Of a stretch of DNA of 64,000 nucleotides, positions 12,111-21,009 are shown piece by piece. Origin of the DNA: Nageia nagi. Its lineage: Eukaryota > Pinophyta. Below the pieces are notes generated by a model. It was given only the letters and a program-made list of their open reading frames with translations, was not told the origin of the DNA and made no database searches. The stretch is taken from contig JBITNC010000001.1 of the NCBI GenBank assembly GCA_050084985.1, positions 18,724,001 to 18,788,000 on the forward strand, read 5' to 3'. A program made the translations under genes and the position numbers. The number at the start of each line of letters is the position of its first letter. Positions within the stretch are counted from its first letter, which is position 1.

Positions 12111-12544
12111 CTTAGTCTTGTTCTTTGACCACCTACATATTTACCCTTCCAAAAATCAACGTTTTTTTTTTGTGAAAAACAAGGGGGGGTCATATTTTTT
12201 ACCTACTAAGCATTTAATGCTTCTTGACTTAGGACAAAGCATTACAAATTCATTTAAACTAGGGGTATGGGTCTCCTATTCCACCTTTCAAGTTCTCTAA
12301 AAATCCACTACTCCCCTTACATGCACTTAGGAGTACCTAAAATAAATTCTTATTTTCTCCTCCAAATTTAATGCTTAATTAAAAGGTGCACATGCATAAT
12401 AATTTAGTCTAAAGTATGCTATTTTAAGTAAATAAGGGATTTTTATTACTTAAAATACATCACTTATACATGTCTTAGCATACAAGTTTAAGGGATCCAC
12501 CTTTTAGTAAAAAGGGGGGGGTGGTATAATTTTACTTAAATTTC

Positions 12545-12693
12545 ATCTAGATCTTGCATGCTAGACTTAATGATACATGCTTAGGACTTAAACTTTTAAG
12601 TTAAATAATGCATGATATTGTATCTAGATCTTGCATGCTAGACTTAATGATACATGCTTAGGACTTAAACTTTTAAGTTAAATAATGCATGAT
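12545..12693 (+). repeat. Tandem duplication of a 72-bp leader segment
   Basis: 12545-12616 and 12622-12693 are the same 72 bases (starting ATCTAGATCTTGCATGC, ending AATGCATGAT), separated by five bases. The copies look identical, so the duplication is recent. Confidence 0.9.
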
Positions 12694-12699
12694 GCATGA

Positions 12700-13537
12700 T
12701 TACTTAATTTTTTTTAAGTCATGAAATAATGCATGTTATGAATTAAATACTAAGTAGGCCTTAGTTCTTATGTTTAATTCATTAAGTGCTTTGAGCAAAA
12801 ATGCAAGATGTAAAAGTCCTTTAGGGGTTAGAACAAAACCCATTGGACTCAATTTTTTGGCCTTTTTAAGGTTTCAAGTTCGTGTGGATGGAGTAATTTT
12901 TCACCTTACTTTATATTTTTTGCACATTTGCTTATACTTGCAATACGCAAAAATGTGAAAAGTAACCCCTAAAATGAATACATCCGCACGTATTTTCCAC
13001 AACATGACTTGTTTGGGGAGCCATGAGGTGAGGACAGGGCAGACTGGAGCCCTTTTAGTCCGAAGAACCAAGTGGTGGTAAGTCCGTCTTAATTGCCCCT
13101 AAGACCTCTGTTGGATTGGACATAACTCTATTAGGTGGACAGGCATGTGTGTAGTGATACCACATGTCCGCACGTCCATTCAGGGATTATCCTGATAACC
13201 TAGGAGGAAAACTGAAACCCTTAATCAAGATAATTAAAATGGCCGGTCCAAGATACGTCGGATCCTTGGAAAATAGTAAGTACTTCTCCTTGTGAGAGTA
13301 TATCACTGACCAAGGTGAACTGGTTGAGGACTGGTAGTACCTGGGCTCCACCTTGCGGGCATCCAGGTGAAGGCCTAATTCTATACAAGAAAACAACCCC
13401 AACTTTATCCTTCTATGGATCGTGGTTAATGAGGTTACACATGTGGGACATGTTTGCTTATTAGTTGTTTTATATGTATAGATGGAAAAATTGTAAAAGT
13501 TTACATTCTTATTGCATATTTATTATTTTTTGTAGCA
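12700..13537 (+). other. Remaining leader of the young copia, with candidate splice acceptor
   Basis: No gene is seen. The 3' end reads TATTATTTTTTGTAG (13521-13535) directly before CAATGG, the gag start: a T-rich tract plus TAG, good for a plant 3' splice site. Candidate donors lie upstream at 10718 (GAG|GTAAAA) and 10735 (AAAG|GTATAA). If used, splicing would remove the 2.8-kb leader including the captured DNA. This is a prediction from consensus only. Confidence 0.4.
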
Positions 13538-15316
13538 ATGGTTGAAACCTTCGTTCCCAAGCACATACTCGATGGTTCCAACTTTGGAATATGGGAACCA
13601 CGTATGAAAGCCGAGTTACAAGCAAGAAAGCTATGGCAGACAGTTAGTGAAGATGCGGTTGCTCCTACCGATGAGAAGGCTCTTGAAGTGTACAACTCAA
13701 AGAATGAGTTAGCAACTTCTATGATATACCGTGCAGTTTCAGATGATGTCCTTCTCATGATTTCTTCATCAACTTTAGCAAAGGAAGCTTGGGATCGGTT
13801 AAAGAAAATCTACCTTGGGTCCAAATTTTCAAGGAGGTTTACCATTCTACAAAAGTTGTTGCAGTATCGACAAAGTGAAGATGAAAGTGCCTCCATCTAC
13901 TTAAACAAAATCATTGACCTCAGGACACAACTGGTTGGTTGTGGATGCAACTGGATCAATGATGAGTTCATGGTCTTCATCATTCTACAAAGCCTTACTT
14001 CAAAGTTCAGCAACTTTGTCACAGTTATGGAAACAAGGCTTGATGATGAAGAAGATGTCATCTCACTAGATAACCTTTCAAGACTTCTTCTAAAGCATGA
14101 GGAAACTTTGAACAAGAAAATGTTGAACCTTTCTCCAAAGGACCATAGCATTGCTCTAGGAGCAACCAAAACTCCTTTCAAGAAAAAGTTCAAACATTAC
14201 AAATTCAAAGACAACAAGTCCTCATCTACCTTCAGGAAGTATGACAAAAAGGGCAACAACAACAACAATCATGGCAACTACAGGCACAGGAATGATAAAG
14301 CAGGATCAAGCAATCCAACACCACAAGAAAAGTTTCATGGGAATTGTAACTTCTGTGGCATCTTTGGGCACAAAGAGTATGATTGTCGCAAAAAGAAATT
14401 TGCTCAAAAAGGAAAGGGAAATGCAAATGTGAGAACTTTCAATAATAAAAAGAAGAACAAGCATGCTGCTTCTGTTGCCTACTACTCAATGACTCAAACT
14501 ATTTCAAATGACTGGATTGTTGATACAGGATGCACTAATCACATGTGTTATGAAAAAGATAAGTTTGAAAACTTTCATAAGTACAAAAAGGATGCAGTTG
14601 TGATAGGTGATAATACAGTCCTTGATGTTCACGGAATAGGAAGTGTGAAGATTCATGGAAAGACTCTTGACAATGTCTTTTATGTGCCTAAACTAAGGAT
14701 GAATCTCATCTCCGTGATTCAAATTACAAGGAAAGGATGCTCATTTGAGTTTACCTCACACTCTTGGTGTGTTAAGAAAGGACTTGCAACTTTGATGAAA
14801 GGATCAGTAAAGAATGACCTTTATGTTGTGGATCAAGTACCTTCAAAGATTTGTCTTGCTACAAATGTTTGTTCAAAAGGTAATCTTTGGCATCAACGAT
14901 TAGGACACCTTAACCACAAGAGTATTCAAGCCATGAAAACTCAAGAACTTGTGGAAGGTTTACCTAATATTTCACCCACAGTTGGTCTTTGTGAAAGGTG
15001 CATTCTAGGAAAGATGCATAGGCAAAAGTTTGAAAAAGATAAGGCAACTCGGGCTACTTGTCCTCTTCAGCTTGTGCATTCAGATTTGATGGGTCCTTTT
15101 CAGACTAAGTCACTAGGTGGAGCTTCTTATGTTCTGACCTTCATTGATGACTTCAGTAGGATGACATTTGGTTATCTACTTGAGCACAAGGATCAAACTT
15201 TTGACAGGTTTCAAGACTTCAAGGCACTTGTTGAAAAACAAACTGATTTTAAGATCAAAATGCTGAGATCGGACAATGGGGGTGAATATAATAGCAATGA
15301 GTTTAACGCCTTTTGA
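13538..15316 (+). CDS. copia polyprotein, N-terminal part: gag, protease, integrase (ends at in-frame TGA)
   Basis: I choose the ATG at 13538 because the gag homology begins there (MVETFVPKHILDG); an in-frame ATG at 13454 adds 28 hydrophobic residues that look like leader. Residues 1 to about 230 form the copia gag (UBN2-like). A zinc knuckle C-X2-C-X4-H-X4-C spans 270-283. The aspartic protease active site DTG is at 329-331. The integrase HHCC zinc-binding region starts at His452 with the Cys pair near 485-488. Integrase Asp516 and Asp579 (SDNGGEY) are the first two catalytic acids. Translation stops at TGA (15314-15316), codon 593, just before the third catalytic acid. The frame continues unchanged after the stop, so this is one mutation, not a natural end. 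It lies downstream of the LTR promoter on the genomic RNA. Confidence 0.9.
   Translation: MVETFVPKHILDGSNFGIWEPRMKAELQARKLWQTVSEDAVAPTDEKALEVYNSKNELATSMIYRAVSDDVLLMISSSTLAKEAWDRLKKIYLGSKFSRRFTILQKLLQYRQSEDESASIYLNKIIDLRTQLVGCGCNWINDEFMVFIILQSLTSKFSNFVTVMETRLDDEEDVISLDNLSRLLLKHEETLNKKMLNLSPKDHSIALGATKTPFKKKFKHYKFKDNKSSSTFRKYDKKGNNNNNHGNYRHRNDKAGSSNPTPQEKFHGNCNFCGIFGHKEYDCRKKKFAQKGKGNANVRTFNNKKKNKHAASVAYYSMTQTISNDWIVDTGCTNHMCYEKDKFENFHKYKKDAVVIGDNTVLDVHGIGSVKIHGKTLDNVFYVPKLRMNLISVIQITRKGCSFEFTSHSWCVKKGLATLMKGSVKNDLYVVDQVPSKICLATNVCSKGNLWHQRLGHLNHKSIQAMKTQELVEGLPNISPTVGLCERCILGKMHRQKFEKDKATRATCPLQLVHSDLMGPFQTKSLGGASYVLTFIDDFSRMTFGYLLEHKDQTFDRFQDFKALVEKQTDFKIKMLRSDNGGEYNSNEFNAF
15314..15316 (+). 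other. In-frame TGA interrupting the polyprotein
   Basis: The stop sits between Phe and Val in the integrase core, where the frame on both sides is intact (13538 and 17464 share one frame). A single substitution in a sense codon is the simplest cause. Readthrough would restore the whole polyprotein but the next base is G, which is not a notably leaky context. Confidence 0.9.
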
Positions 15317-17464
15317 GTTAAACACGGGATTAAGCGACAATTCACAATCCCTTACACCCCTCAGCAAAATGGAGTTGCTGAAAGGAAGAATCGCACCATT
15401 ATGGAAATGGCAAGATGCATGTTGGGTAACCTTCCTAGTTTCTTATGGGGCGAAGCTGTTCACACTGCTATTCACACCCTAAATAGGTGTCCTACTAAGG
15501 CAGTTGAAGGTAAAACTCCGTATGAAGCATGGACAGGAAAGAAACCTAACATCTCACACTTCAGGGTCTTTGGTTGTGATGCATTTGCCTTCATTACTTC
15601 AGAGAAAAGGAAGAAGTTGGATCATAGATCAGAAAAATGCATCTTTGTGGGGTATGATAATCAGCATAGAGGTTACAGGCTCTACTCCTCAGCCCATAAA
15701 ACAGTCTTTGTTTCTAGGGATGTCAAGTTCAATGAACTTCCTGAGGATTCGCCTTCTCATGATGAGGTATCTGCTTCAGATGATTCTTCACCTGCTCCTA
15801 ACTGGTTGGATGATAATGTAGAGAAGTCACCACAAGAGCAAAATTCTCCAGCTCAAAGAATTACAAGAAGTATGACCTTGAACAAATCCTTATTTGCCAA
15901 AATTGATAATATGAATGAGCCATCAACTTTCAAAGAAGCTTCCAAGCAAGAGTGCTGGATGGATGCTATGAAAGTTGAGTATGAGGCTCTCATGAAAAAT
16001 GAAACTTGGGATTTGGTTCCTTATCCCAATGAGAAAAATGTGATTGGCAATAAATGGATATACAAGGTCAAGTACAATTCTGATGGAAACGTTGAAAAAT
16101 ACAAGGCAAGGTTAGTAGCCAAAGGATTCGCTCAGAAATATGGTGTTGATTATGAGGAAACCTTTGCTCCTGTAGCCAAGATGCCTACTGTCAGAATAAT
16201 TCTTGCTCTTTCTGCAGCTCAAGGATGGAAAGCTTTTCAACTTGATGTCAAAAGTGCATTTCTCAATGGGGACTTAGATGTTGAAATCTACATGAATCAA
16301 CCAGAAGGATTTATTCCAGAAGGAAAAGAGACTCTTGTGTGCAAACTAAAGAAGTCTTTGTATGGACTTAAGCAAGCACCTAGAGCATGGTACAAGAAAA
16401 TTTCAGGATTCTTTGCAGATATTGGTTTTTCCAAGTGCTTTTCAGACTCAGATCTCTATGTACTCAATCAGGGAAAAGACGTGGTCTTAATTCTCCTTTA
16501 TGTGGATGATCTTCTTATAACTGGCAATAATATTGCAATCATCCAACAGTGCATATCCAAACTCAAGGCAACATTTGAAATGACTGATTTAGGTCTATTG
16601 CATTACTATCTTGGGATGCAAGTATACCAACACAAAGATTGTACTTATCTTAGTCAATCTAAGTATATATCAGACATCTTGCAAAAGTTTGGAATGGAAG
16701 AGTGCAAATATGCTGCAATACCTGTTTCTCCTGGAATTGTTGTATCACTGAGCTCAGATTCTCAGTTGGCTGATGCTACAGCTTATAGACAATTGATTGG
16801 TAGTCTTCTGTATCTGACTATCTCTCGTCCTGATATTGCCTTTGCAGTGAATCTCATGGCACGATTCATGCAAAAACCATATGTTGAACACCTCAATGCT
16901 GTTAAGCAAGTCTTGAGGTATGTCGCAGGGACTAAGGATCTTGCTCTTAAGTATTCCAAAGTGCCCTCGATTGTTCTCTCAGGGTTCTCAGATTCTGATT
17001 ATGGGGGAGATAGAGATGATAGAAAATCAACCTCTGCATATGTGTTTAGCATTGGTTCAGGTGCTATCTCTTGGGCTTCCAAGAAGCAACCTACAGTGAC
17101 TCTTTCTACCACCGAAGCCGAATATCGAGCCATGTCTGTTGCCGCCCAAGAAGCTATTTGGCTAAGACATCTTCTGAACGAAATTGGGTATACGCAAAAT
17201 GGCCCATCTCTTATTTCGTCAGATAATCAATCGGCTATCTCTTTGGCTAAGAATCCTGTGTTCCATCAGCGAACCAAACATGTTGAAATCCAAGCTCATT
17301 TTATCAGGGAGAAGGTTCTAAATGACATCATACACTTGCAGTATTGTCCATCTACTGAAAACTCTGCTGATTTGTTCACCAAGCCCCTTCCTGAAGCTCA
17401 GTTCTGCAAGCTTAGGGATTCTCTCGGGTTGGTGAAGTTGCCCTCAAGGGGGAGTGAAGTTTAA
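15317..17464 (+). CDS. copia polyprotein, C-terminal part: integrase end, reverse transcriptase, RNase H
   Basis: It continues in the same frame as the gag part; numbering runs on from the ATG at 13538. The third integrase acid is Glu615 in GVAERKNR. The copia integrase C-terminal motif (HFRVFGCDAF) and the GKK segment follow. Reverse transcriptase opens at NKWIYKVK, has the conserved YKARLVAKGF and ends its palm with YVDD at 988-991. RNase H shows DSDYGGDRDDRKS from 1152 and STTEAEYRA, and the polyprotein closes with ADLFTKPLP and TAA at 17462-17464 (1,308 codons in all). RT and RNase H look free of further stops. Without readthrough or help from another copy this half is not made; the internal ATG at 15401 is not a credible natural start. 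Confidence 0.9.
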   Translation, partial: VKHGIKRQFTIPYTPQQNGVAERKNRTIMEMARCMLGNLPSFLWGEAVHTAIHTLNRCPTKAVEGKTPYEAWTGKKPNISHFRVFGCDAFAFITSEKRKKLDHRSEKCIFVGYDNQHRGYRLYSSAHKTVFVSRDVKFNELPEDSPSHDEVSASDDSSPAPNWLDDNVEKSPQEQNSPAQRITRSMTLNKSLFAKIDNMNEPSTFKEASKQECWMDAMKVEYEALMKNETWDLVPYPNEKNVIGNKWIYKVKYNSDGNVEKYKARLVAKGFAQKYGVDYEETFAPVAKMPTVRIILALSAAQGWKAFQLDVKSAFLNGDLDVEIYMNQPEGFIPEGKETLVCKLKKSLYGLKQAPRAWYKKISGFFADIGFSKCFSDSDLYVLNQGKDVVLILLYVDDLLITGNNIAIIQQCISKLKATFEMTDLGLLHYYLGMQVYQHKDCTYLSQSKYISDILQKFGMEECKYAAIPVSPGIVVSLSSDSQLADATAYRQLIGSLLYLTISRPDIAFAVNLMARFMQKPYVEHLNAVKQVLRYVAGTKDLALKYSKVPSIVLSGFSDSDYGGDRDDRKSTSAYVFSIGSGAISWASKKQPTVTLSTTEAEYRAMSVAAQEAIWLRHLLNEIGYTQNGPSLISSDNQSAISLAKNPVFHQRTKHVEIQAHFIREKVLNDIIHLQYCPSTENSADLFTKPLPEAQFCKLRDSLGLVKLPSRGSEV
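17446..17454 (+). other. Second polypurine-tract-like motif at the end of the ORF
   Basis: AAGGGGGAG followed by TG occurs inside the last codons, in the same form as the true tract at 18409-18417 (AAGGGGGAG then TG of the LTR). Many copia elements have their polypurine tract right at the ORF end, so the 950 bp between the two may be later-acquired sequence. Confidence 0.55.
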
Positions 17465-17523
17465 ACTTTTGTTAGTGATGACAACTTCACCTCTAAGAGG
17501 CCTTTTTTGATTGTACATTCTAG

Positions 17524-17945
17524 ACCTCCGTGGTAAGTTTGCTCTGCGTGACAAACTTGTTGTACAATTGTTGTTATAGAGTGTTGATTATTTTATACCT
17601 CAGTGGTAAGTTTGCTCTGCGTGAGAAACTTGTTGTACAAATTTTGAGCATATAATTAATATACCTCCGTGGTAAGTTCACTCTGCATGACGAACTTGTT
17701 GTACATTCTATACCTCCGTGGTGAGTTTGCTCTGCGTGAGAAACTCGTTGTACAATTTTTATGCTCTATACCTCCGTGGTGAGTTTGCTCTGCGTGAGAA
17801 ACTCGTTGTATAATTTTTGAGCATATAAATTAATATACCTCCGTGGTAAGTTCGCTCTGCGTGACGAACTTGTTGTACATTCTATACCTCCGTGGTGAGT
17901 TTGCTCTGCGTGAGAAACTCGTTGTACAATTTTATGCTCTATTTT
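17524..17945 (+). repeat. Seven tandem hairpin units in the 3' untranslated region
   Basis: Seven units begin ACCTCCGTGGT (or ACCTCAGTGGT) at 17524, 17597, 17663, 17712, 17770, 17837 and 17886. Each has a 6-7 bp stem closing a loop based on CTCTGCGTGA. Stem arms change together: AAGTTTG/CAAACTT (unit 1), AAGTTT/AAACTT (2), AAGTTC/GAACTT (3), GAGTTT/AAACTC (4, 5, 7) and AAGTTCG/CGAACTT (6). Both an A-T to G-C change at the base of the stem and a T-A to C-G change near the loop are compensated on the opposite arm. Units 2-3-4 and 5-6-7 repeat as a block. Each unit ends TTGTAC or TTGTAT. The function is unknown; RNA packaging, stability or a protein-binding site are possibilities. Confidence 0.85.
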
Positions 17946-18407
17946 TAAAATCAACACATGTCTATATACAACAGGTGACTATGAGTAATGGCTTGGCATC
18001 TCCGTGATGACTTATAGTGCACCATTGATCAGTTATTTATAAGATGGCATTATTTGATTCTCTTATTTGAATATATGATGCATCTAACTGATTTTGTTCA
18101 TGAGTTGCTTGTAGCATGCAGGATCTTCTTTAGAAATGCAGGTTACTCACCTTGTGAAAGCAAGCTCATGGAGACTCACATGTCAGCTTAAAGTTGATCG
18201 ACTACTATGTACAGTGAAACCAGTTGTGGTTAATGATTGTATTGTAAACCATTTTTTGTCAAATGGTAATGTAGTGAGTCTCATACTAGTTCTCAAAAAG
18301 ATTCTCAAAAATATGTAAAAGTTCTCATCTCCACTTGTATCTCTATGGAGGAGAACTCTCTCTTACTCTCTCTCTTCTCTCTTCTACGCTCTATCCCAAT
18401 ATTGCAT
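17946..18407 (+). other. Rest of the young copia 3' untranslated region
   Basis: No gene is recognised. A 60-codon open frame at 18136-18318 has no family features. The end is CT-rich (TCTCTCTTACTCTCTCTC) just before the polypurine tract. Confidence 0.6.
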
Positions 18408-18408
18408 T

Positions 18409-18417
18409 AAGGGGGAG
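18409..18417 (+). other. Polypurine tract of the young copia
   Basis: AAGGGGGAG lies directly against the TGTTAG start of the 3' LTR, the expected primer for plus-strand DNA synthesis. Confidence 0.9.
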
Positions 18418-18915
18418 TGTTAGAATTTGTAATGAAATATTGTGAATATCTAGACTCCTTGTAAATTCAATTAATCACTTAAGGGTATGTAGATACCTTA
18501 AATGATTAATAGAATTCTTTAATGTATAGACTTTGACTTTACCAAAGGAGTTAGTTGGTAGGTTGAAGTTTGGTGGTACATTTAATGTAACCCTAACCTT
18601 ACCCTTGGGTTAAAGGAAGGTTAGGGAGGTGCTCTCAACCTATAAATAGAGGGCCTCTCCTCATGTAAACATATCTAAGTTTTGATTAAGATTACTCTAC
18701 TTGGTTGTGTAGGAGAGAGCTAGAGAATAGTTGTAAGAGAGACATAGATTTGAGAATAAGAGAGCTAGTTGTGGATGTACTCCCAAGGAGGGAGGAACCA
18801 CATTATATTGGTGTCATATTGTGTGAATGATGTTCTTAGAATTATAGATGTGTTATCTTGAGTTTCCTAGTCTAAGGTCCTAGAGGATTTGTTTAGTTAT
18901 AGTGCAAATCCTTCA
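18418..18915 (+). repeat. 3' LTR of the young copia
   Basis: 498 bp, identical to the 5' LTR apart from GATTAAG here versus GAGTAAG there. The right-hand target duplication TCAGT follows at 18916-18920. Confidence 0.95.
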
Positions 18916-18940
18916 TCAGTGTCACTTCTAGTTAAATAAT

Positions 18941-18956
18941 TGGTATTATATTTAGG
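18941..18956 (+). other. Decayed primer-binding site of the old copia
   Basis: TGGTATTATATTTAGG lies a few bases after the end of the old 5' LTR, where TGGTATCAGAGC would be expected; the first six bases are intact. Confidence 0.5.
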
Positions 18957-19082
18957 TTCCTTAGTTAAATTCTAATCATTTGAAGAGATCTAAGAAGTGA
19001 TATAATGTCTATTGGAGAAGGCTTCTCTTTTAATAGAGCACCACTTTTTTATGGAATAAACTATTTCTTCTAGATAATCCAG

Positions 19083-20830
19083 ATGCAAACTTATGTCAGT
19101 GCCTTTAATTATGATACTTGGGAAGCTCTTGTAAATGGATACACAACACCATCCATACCTCCAATAGATCTAACTAAAAATAAGCTATTTGAAGGTTATT
19201 CCAAGGCCAAAAATATTATCATGTGTGGTATGTTTGATAGTGAGCTAGTAAAAATCATGGGATGCAAATCTACTAAAGAGATGTGGGAAAAATTGGAGAG
19301 TATCCATGAAGGTGATGACAAGATAAAGGAAGCTAAGATGTAAAATTTTAGAGCTCAATTTAAAAGGTTGAAGATGAATTATAAAGAAGATATTGTAGCC
19401 TACATACTCATAGTGAATGAGGTTGTCAATTCTATCAAAGGTTTGGGTGAAAAGATTGAAAATAAGGTCATTGTTAAAAAGTTCCTAAGATCCCTAAATT
19501 CCATATTTGATGCCAAAGTCTAAGCTATTGATGAAGCAAAGGATTTGAATTCCTTTACCTTAGATGAAATGCATGGCTCTCTAACTATCTATTATATGAG
19601 GATTGGTAAGCCCAATACCGGTGATAAAGAAGTTATCTTCAAAGCTACCAAAAGTTCCAAGTCAAAGACATGCAATTGAAGATGAAGCATTAGACATAGA
19701 GGAATCAAACTTTGTCCTAAATCTCAAAAGAGGATAAGGTAAATAGAAAGGTAATATTCCTTTCAAGTATTTTATCTATGGTGGAATTGGTCATTTTGTT
19801 CCAAAATACCCATACAAAGTAAGTAATAACAATGTTGATAATGCTGGAAAGTATGGTAATGATTAATACAAATGCAAGACTATGCACTTCAAAAGAGATA
19901 AATATAGTAAGAAGAGATTCATATCATAAGAAAATGAAGAAGAATTCAATGATAGTGATAGTTTGAAAGATGATGATAATGAATTCTTATTCATGACTTA
20001 AGAGGAAGAAAGGAAGGATGTGTTGTAAACTCTAAAGATGAGGGTGAAGATGCTAAAGTTGACTTAGAAGGAGAACTCATAACTACCCTAGAGGAGTTGG
20101 ACCTTGAAAGGATCAAGAATAAAAAACTTTCCAAGAAGCTATAAGACTCTACTTGTAAAATTAAATATCTAAGCATTCAACTTGTTGAAGCCAAGATAAC
20201 TAAAGAATCATTGCAGTTACAATTGACTATTAGAATTGATGCATGTTACAAACTTGAAAAAGAAATAATCAATTTGAGAATTGAAATTGATAAACTATCC
20301 ACTCAAGTTGAAGCAACACATAAGTTTTGTAAGAGCTCAAATCAACTAAGTGAGATCCTGAATGCACAAAGACACCTAATGATCAAATTTGGTCTAGGGT
20401 TTGAACCTAGAAACTCTTAAAAGTCTATAAATGAAGAAGAACATTTAACTAATCACAATCCATCCTAGATAAAGCATAAAAGGGAGATGTTTGTTAGCCA
20501 ACCCACTAACAAGAAAAGAGCTAATCATGTTGAATATACAAGATCTAATCAATAGAGGAGATAGTTGGGAGGAGCTTATGGTTCTCAAAATCATATAAGA
20601 GCGATGTATAATCTCTCTCCAATCTTCATAGGTGCTTTCTTTGGATACTGCTACAAGTACAATCATTTTGACCATAAAATTGTTGATTGTAGACTAAATA
20701 TCAAGCCAATCAACTTCATACATTAGAATACATTTGCTCCTTTAATGGAAAACATGGTGGAGTGCTACAAGTATCAAAATCTTGGTCATATAGAAATGTT
20801 CTATTGAAGTTAATTTGCAAACTCTCACCA
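19083..20830 (+). pseudogene. gag of the old SIRE-like copia, decayed
   Basis: The first open piece (19083-19343) reads as the start of a UBN2-type gag: YDTWEALVNGY, then MWEKLESIHEGD. The next part continues after a stop with FRAQFKRLKMNYKEDI. Three zinc knuckles are recognisable at about 19770, 20655 and 20765; in each, Cys positions have become Tyr (for example YFIYGGIGH, CYKYNHFDH, CYKYQNLGH). Between the first two lies a heptad-like coiled coil (20211-20420) ending with a GLGFE phrase typical of SIRE gag. Many stops are TAG or TAA where Gln or Trp is expected. It is not functional. Confidence 0.7.
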
Positions 20831-21009
20831 ACTAGCCCAACACTATGGCAAGCAATATAGAAGGCACAAAATTCATATAGCTAGAAATAATACCCCTTGA
20901 GTAATAATAATACTGAAGCTAGAACCAAGCTCAAGCAAGTTTGGAATGTAAATATCATCAATGTCAATTAATCTCTCATTTTCTAAACTTCCCTAAAATC
21001 TCAAAGCAA

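Larger units (their letters stand above)
10075..18915 (+). mobile_element. Young, nearly intact Ty1/copia LTR retrotransposon (8,841 bp)
   Basis: Two 498-bp LTRs beginning TGTTAG and ending in CA differ at a single base (about 10341 versus 18684). They are flanked by a perfect TCAGT duplication, with an initiator-Met primer site after the left LTR and a polypurine tract before the right LTR. One long plus-strand frame encodes gag-protease-integrase-RT-RNase H in copia order, broken by one in-frame TGA. The leader (about 2.97 kb between primer site and gag) is unusually long and GC-rich in part; the 3' untranslated region is about 950 bp and carries tandem hairpins. Near-identical LTRs mean insertion was recent compared with everything around it. 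Confidence 0.95.

Noticed and set aside
13454-13537. Start of the young copia ORF at the first in-frame ATG (13454)
   Set aside because: The 28 extra residues are hydrophobic and unlike copia gag; homology starts at the ATG at 13538, directly after a splice-acceptor-like sequence.
17524-17945. CRISPR-like array of repeats and spacers
   Set aside because: Spacing is irregular, intervening sequences are related to each other, the context is a plant retrotransposon 3' end, and no cas-like gene exists.
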